Assembly (NCBI GenBank): GCA_002633005.1
Contig: NMRA01000055.1
Location: 669,881-733,880, forward strand
Direction: 5' to 3'
Length of the DNA: 64,000 nucleotides
From: Phoronis australis
Taxonomy: Eukaryota > Phoronida > Phoronidae
Below the pieces are notes generated by a model. That model worked only from the letters and a program-made list of their open reading frames with translations, ran no database searches and was not told where the DNA came from. Shown one piece after another: positions 60,957 to 64,000 of this stretch (positions are counted from its first letter, which is position 1; each line of letters starts with the position of its first letter). Made by a program: the position numbers and the translations under genes.

Positions 60957-61992
60957 TCAGTCCAATAAACAGGTTAAACACGTGGATTGCAGATATCAGT
61001 ATTTGTCTGAAACCGGAGGGGGGGTTTAGAAGGCATGGATTGGAAATTAGTTGCACTACTGCTGACAACTCAGGTATTTAAAGGGCTGTTTCTTAACTGA
61101 AGCATTTTGGGATTTAAAAGCAACATCACTTTCAATCCTGAATTGTTATCGAATGAGCCTTCAACTTAAGTTGCATATAATCCTAGCCACCTAGCCAGTA
61201 CTTGGCGCAAACAGAGCTGAAGGTCTATCGAAATCACGTTTTTTTTTTGTCTTGCGAGCTGACTGCTTGTTGGAAAGTCAAGTGACTCTTTCCTGTTGCT
61301 ATAGAAAGAGTTTGGTGGGGGTTTCTGCTTGCCAGATAGTAGGAGTAGCTCAGTTTTGATGCAGGTTATACCTTGTGCTGTTTTTTATAGAGACGTTATT
61401 GCTCAGAACAGTGATTTTTTAAGGTCAGGCGCAGCACAGAATTCAGTGTTCAACCCTAGTCTAGCACTCTCCTGATGGTTTGACTATATACCACTCTGTA
61501 AATGGCAGAGTAATTTAAACTTGGTTTACTGGTAGTCACCGACCTTGATGTCAGAGAAGGTCTGGTAGACAATGGTGAGAATTACTGATATTTAATAGCT
61601 CTCAGAAAATCATTTTTCTTGCCAATAATGTCATAAAAATGCATCGGATTTTGCTTAAAACTGGATAGAAATAATAACTTCAAGAAGTCCGTCTCATTCA
61701 ACAATCCCAAATATGCGTTAATTTTTTAACCCTTACAACCGATAATGTCCATTTAAGGCCTCACACTCATGGTGGTTCATAAGTAGTCTCATTCATCCCT
61801 TGTTCTCGATTGTAATTTTCGCTCGGGAGCGCATTATTTTTCTTGAACAGCTTGTTGAATGTTGATAATGGAGAACACTCCTTGCTTGTTTTATTATGGT
61901 AGTTCTTCAACTATTTGGTGCATATCATGGCTGAAATTTCTCCGCAGAAATAAACATTAAAAAATCTGTAGTTGATCACTAGTATTTTCTGT
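60957..61992. repeat. Duplicated kilobase, copy A
   Basis: It is nearly identical to 62930-64000 (offset 1973 at the start), with a few substitutions and two small insertions in the second copy. The match begins at TCAGTCCAATAAACAGG. Confidence 0.95.
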
Positions 61993-62929
61993 ACTGTGTA
62001 GCTGTCATAAAACTACATTTGATGTTCCCGTTGTTTGAAAACCTTTGAAAAATGGAAAATGTCAATTTCCATAATTATTCTTGTGCAACAGAAGTGGAGA
62101 ATTGCCGTGGTTTTGAATCAGAGGTTCTATATTTGTGTGTTGATTATTGATTGTCAAATTTTGCTCGGCAGATTTGGAAGAAATTTGTCATAGAGGTGTA
62201 TCAGCGGAGATGTAATGGGAATCGGCCAATTTTCAGGCGTATCTGAGCAACGGTTGCAATCCTGTATTTTAGTTGCCCACAACATACTCTTGGTTAATTT
62301 TAACGTTACTTAGATTTTGACTTAAGTTTTGTCTCAGTTTTGTCTAACTAACGATGTGGGAGTCTCTAAGTTTGGAAGTTGTGACAAATCTTAGACTTAA
62401 GTCAAAAACGAACTTAAGTCAGTTTCTTGGAATGGGCCCGTTCTCCACAAGTTATTTTCCAATATTTTACTCGAAAAATTACGAAATCTCAAAAGATTTG
62501 CCCTCTGCATGAGCTAGTCCATGTCAGTAGGTATCAAGGAAATGATTTTAAATTACACAATAAAGACGATCTGGGGTATTTCAAGGAAGTACTGACATAC
62601 AATTTATATTAAATTCAGCAACATCAGCTACTGGGCAGTGAAAAAGGGGGTGTCTAGTCGTTAGTCTGCCAAGCAGTCGATTTGGTACGGTGAATTATCA
62701 TCCATTGGTAGAATTTTGTGTTCCACTTTTTTCAGGCTACTGTCCTTGGTGTCCTTGAGTTTCATATACGAGTTTTATACTTTTTTGTCGCGGGAAGCAG
62801 TTCAATGTGTCTATTGCTATACTTGCTGGAGGGAATTTTGTTCTGCTTTAGAAGGAAGCGTCTAGTCTAAAAGAGGGTGTGTGATCTTACATACCTTCAC
62901 TTCAAGATTATAGATAAGAACCTATTCAN

Positions 62930-64000
62930 TCAGTCCAATAAACAGGTTAAACACGTGGATTGCAGATATCAGTATTTGTCTGAAACCGGAGGGGGGGTTT
63001 AGAAGGCATGGATTGGAAATTAGTTGCACTACTGCTGACAACTCAGGTATTTAAAGGGCTGTTTCTTAACTGAAGCATTTTGGGATTTAAAAGCAACATC
63101 ACTTTCAATCCTGAATTGTTATCGAATGAGCCTTCAACTTAAGTTGCATATAATCCTAGCCACCTAGCCAGTACTTGGCGCAAACAGAGCTGAAGGTCTA
63201 TCGAAATCACGTTTTTTTTTTGTCTTGCGAGCTGACTGCTTGTTGGAAAGTCAAGTGACTCTTTCCTGTTGCTATAGAAAGAGTTTGGTGGGGGTTTCTG
63301 CTTGCCAGATAGTAGGAGTAGCTCAGTTTTGATGCAGGTTATACCTTGTGCTGTTTTTTATAGAGACGTTATTGCTCAGAACAGTGATTTTTTAAGGTCA
63401 GGCGCAGCACAGAATTCAATGTACAACCCTAGTCTAGCACTCTCCTGATGGTTTGACTATATACCACTCTGTAAATGGCAGAGTAATTTAAACTTGGTTT
63501 ACTGGTAGTCACCGACCTTGATGTCAGAGAAGGTCTGGTAGACAATGGTGAGAATTACTGATATTTAATAGCTCTCAGAAAATCATTTTTCTTGCCAATA
63601 ATGTCATAAAAATGCATCGGATTTTGCTTAAAACTGGATAAAAATAATAACTTCAAGAAGTCCGTCTCATTCAACAGTCCCAAATATGCGTTAATTTTTT
63701 AGCCCTTACAACCGATAATGTCCATTTAAAGCCTCACACTCATGGTGGTTCATAAGTAGTCTCATTCATCCCTTGTTCTCGATTGTAATTTTCGCTTGTG
63801 AGCGCATTATTTTTCATGAACAGCTTGTTGAATGTTGATAATGGAGATTCCTCTACTGGAACACTCCTAGCTTGTTTTATTATGGTAGTTCTTCATCTGT
63901 TTGGTGCATATCATGGCCGACGAGTGAAATTATATTTTATCAAATTTCTCCGCAGAAATAAACATTAAAAAATCTGTAGGTGATCACTAGTATTTTCTGT
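62930..64000. repeat. Duplicated kilobase, copy B, starting right after an N
   Basis: Starts one base after the only ambiguous base in the window (N at 62929) and runs to the window edge. Differences from copy A include an extra ATTCCTCTACTGGAACAC-type segment near 63850 and an extra CGAGTGAAATTATATTTTAT segment near 63920. Probably the other haplotype, joined by the assembler; a real tandem duplication is the alternative. Confidence 0.9.

Overview
The window is animal nuclear DNA, AT-rich and full of introns. Short exons with GT/AG junctions sit among many small inverted-repeat transposons. Protein similarity to vertebrates is high and some gene neighbourhoods and exon structures are shared with vertebrates, which suggests a slowly evolving marine invertebrate. 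A deuterostome such as a hemichordate, cephalochordate or echinoderm is my inference; the species is not fixed by the sequence. There is no bacterial operon, CRISPR array or phage.

Layout. 1-2.3 kb: the last exon (TM6-TM7 and tail) of a class A GPCR on the + strand, apparently inside a TRAPPC12 intron. 5.2-17.2 kb: five coding exons of TRAPPC12 on the - strand, with the C-terminal TPR part off the left edge. 17.2-17.9 kb: a compact divergent promoter. 17.9-32.9 kb: a complete nine-exon EIPR1 (TSSC1) gene on the + strand, 383 codons, with every splice phase matching. Its introns hold a nested hAT-like insertion, a LINE RNase H fragment with a 13-bp flanking repeat, and a 72-bp minisatellite. 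33-39 kb: intergenic DNA with one MITE, ending in the GADD45 3' UTR. 39.4-45.4 kb: a complete four-exon GADD45 gene on the - strand (175 codons), with CRE/ATF-like motifs upstream and an AU-rich 3' region. 45.8-54.5 kb: gene-poor and repeat-rich, with a 0.5-kb inverted repeat pair, MITEs and an ATT/ACT-rich simple repeat. 54.5 kb: a tRNA-Val(TAC) on the - strand. 55.1-55.5 kb: the first coding exon (unique region plus SH3) of a Src-family tyrosine kinase; its later exons lie beyond 64 kb. 60.9-64.0 kb: a near-identical duplicated kilobase around a single N, probably an assembly join.

Functional links. TRAPPC12 (TRAPPIII tethering complex) and EIPR1 (EARP/GARP partner) both act in endosome/Golgi membrane traffic. 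They are head-to-head here, as they are in human 2p25.3, so this is an old microsyntenic pair with a shared promoter region. GADD45 and EIPR1 are convergent.

The main unusual features are the conserved divergent pair, a family of CAG...CTG elements with 5-bp target duplications tied to a decayed hAT-like transposase, several MITE families defined here only from internal comparison, and the probable assembly duplication. I did not find a convincing new multi-gene system.
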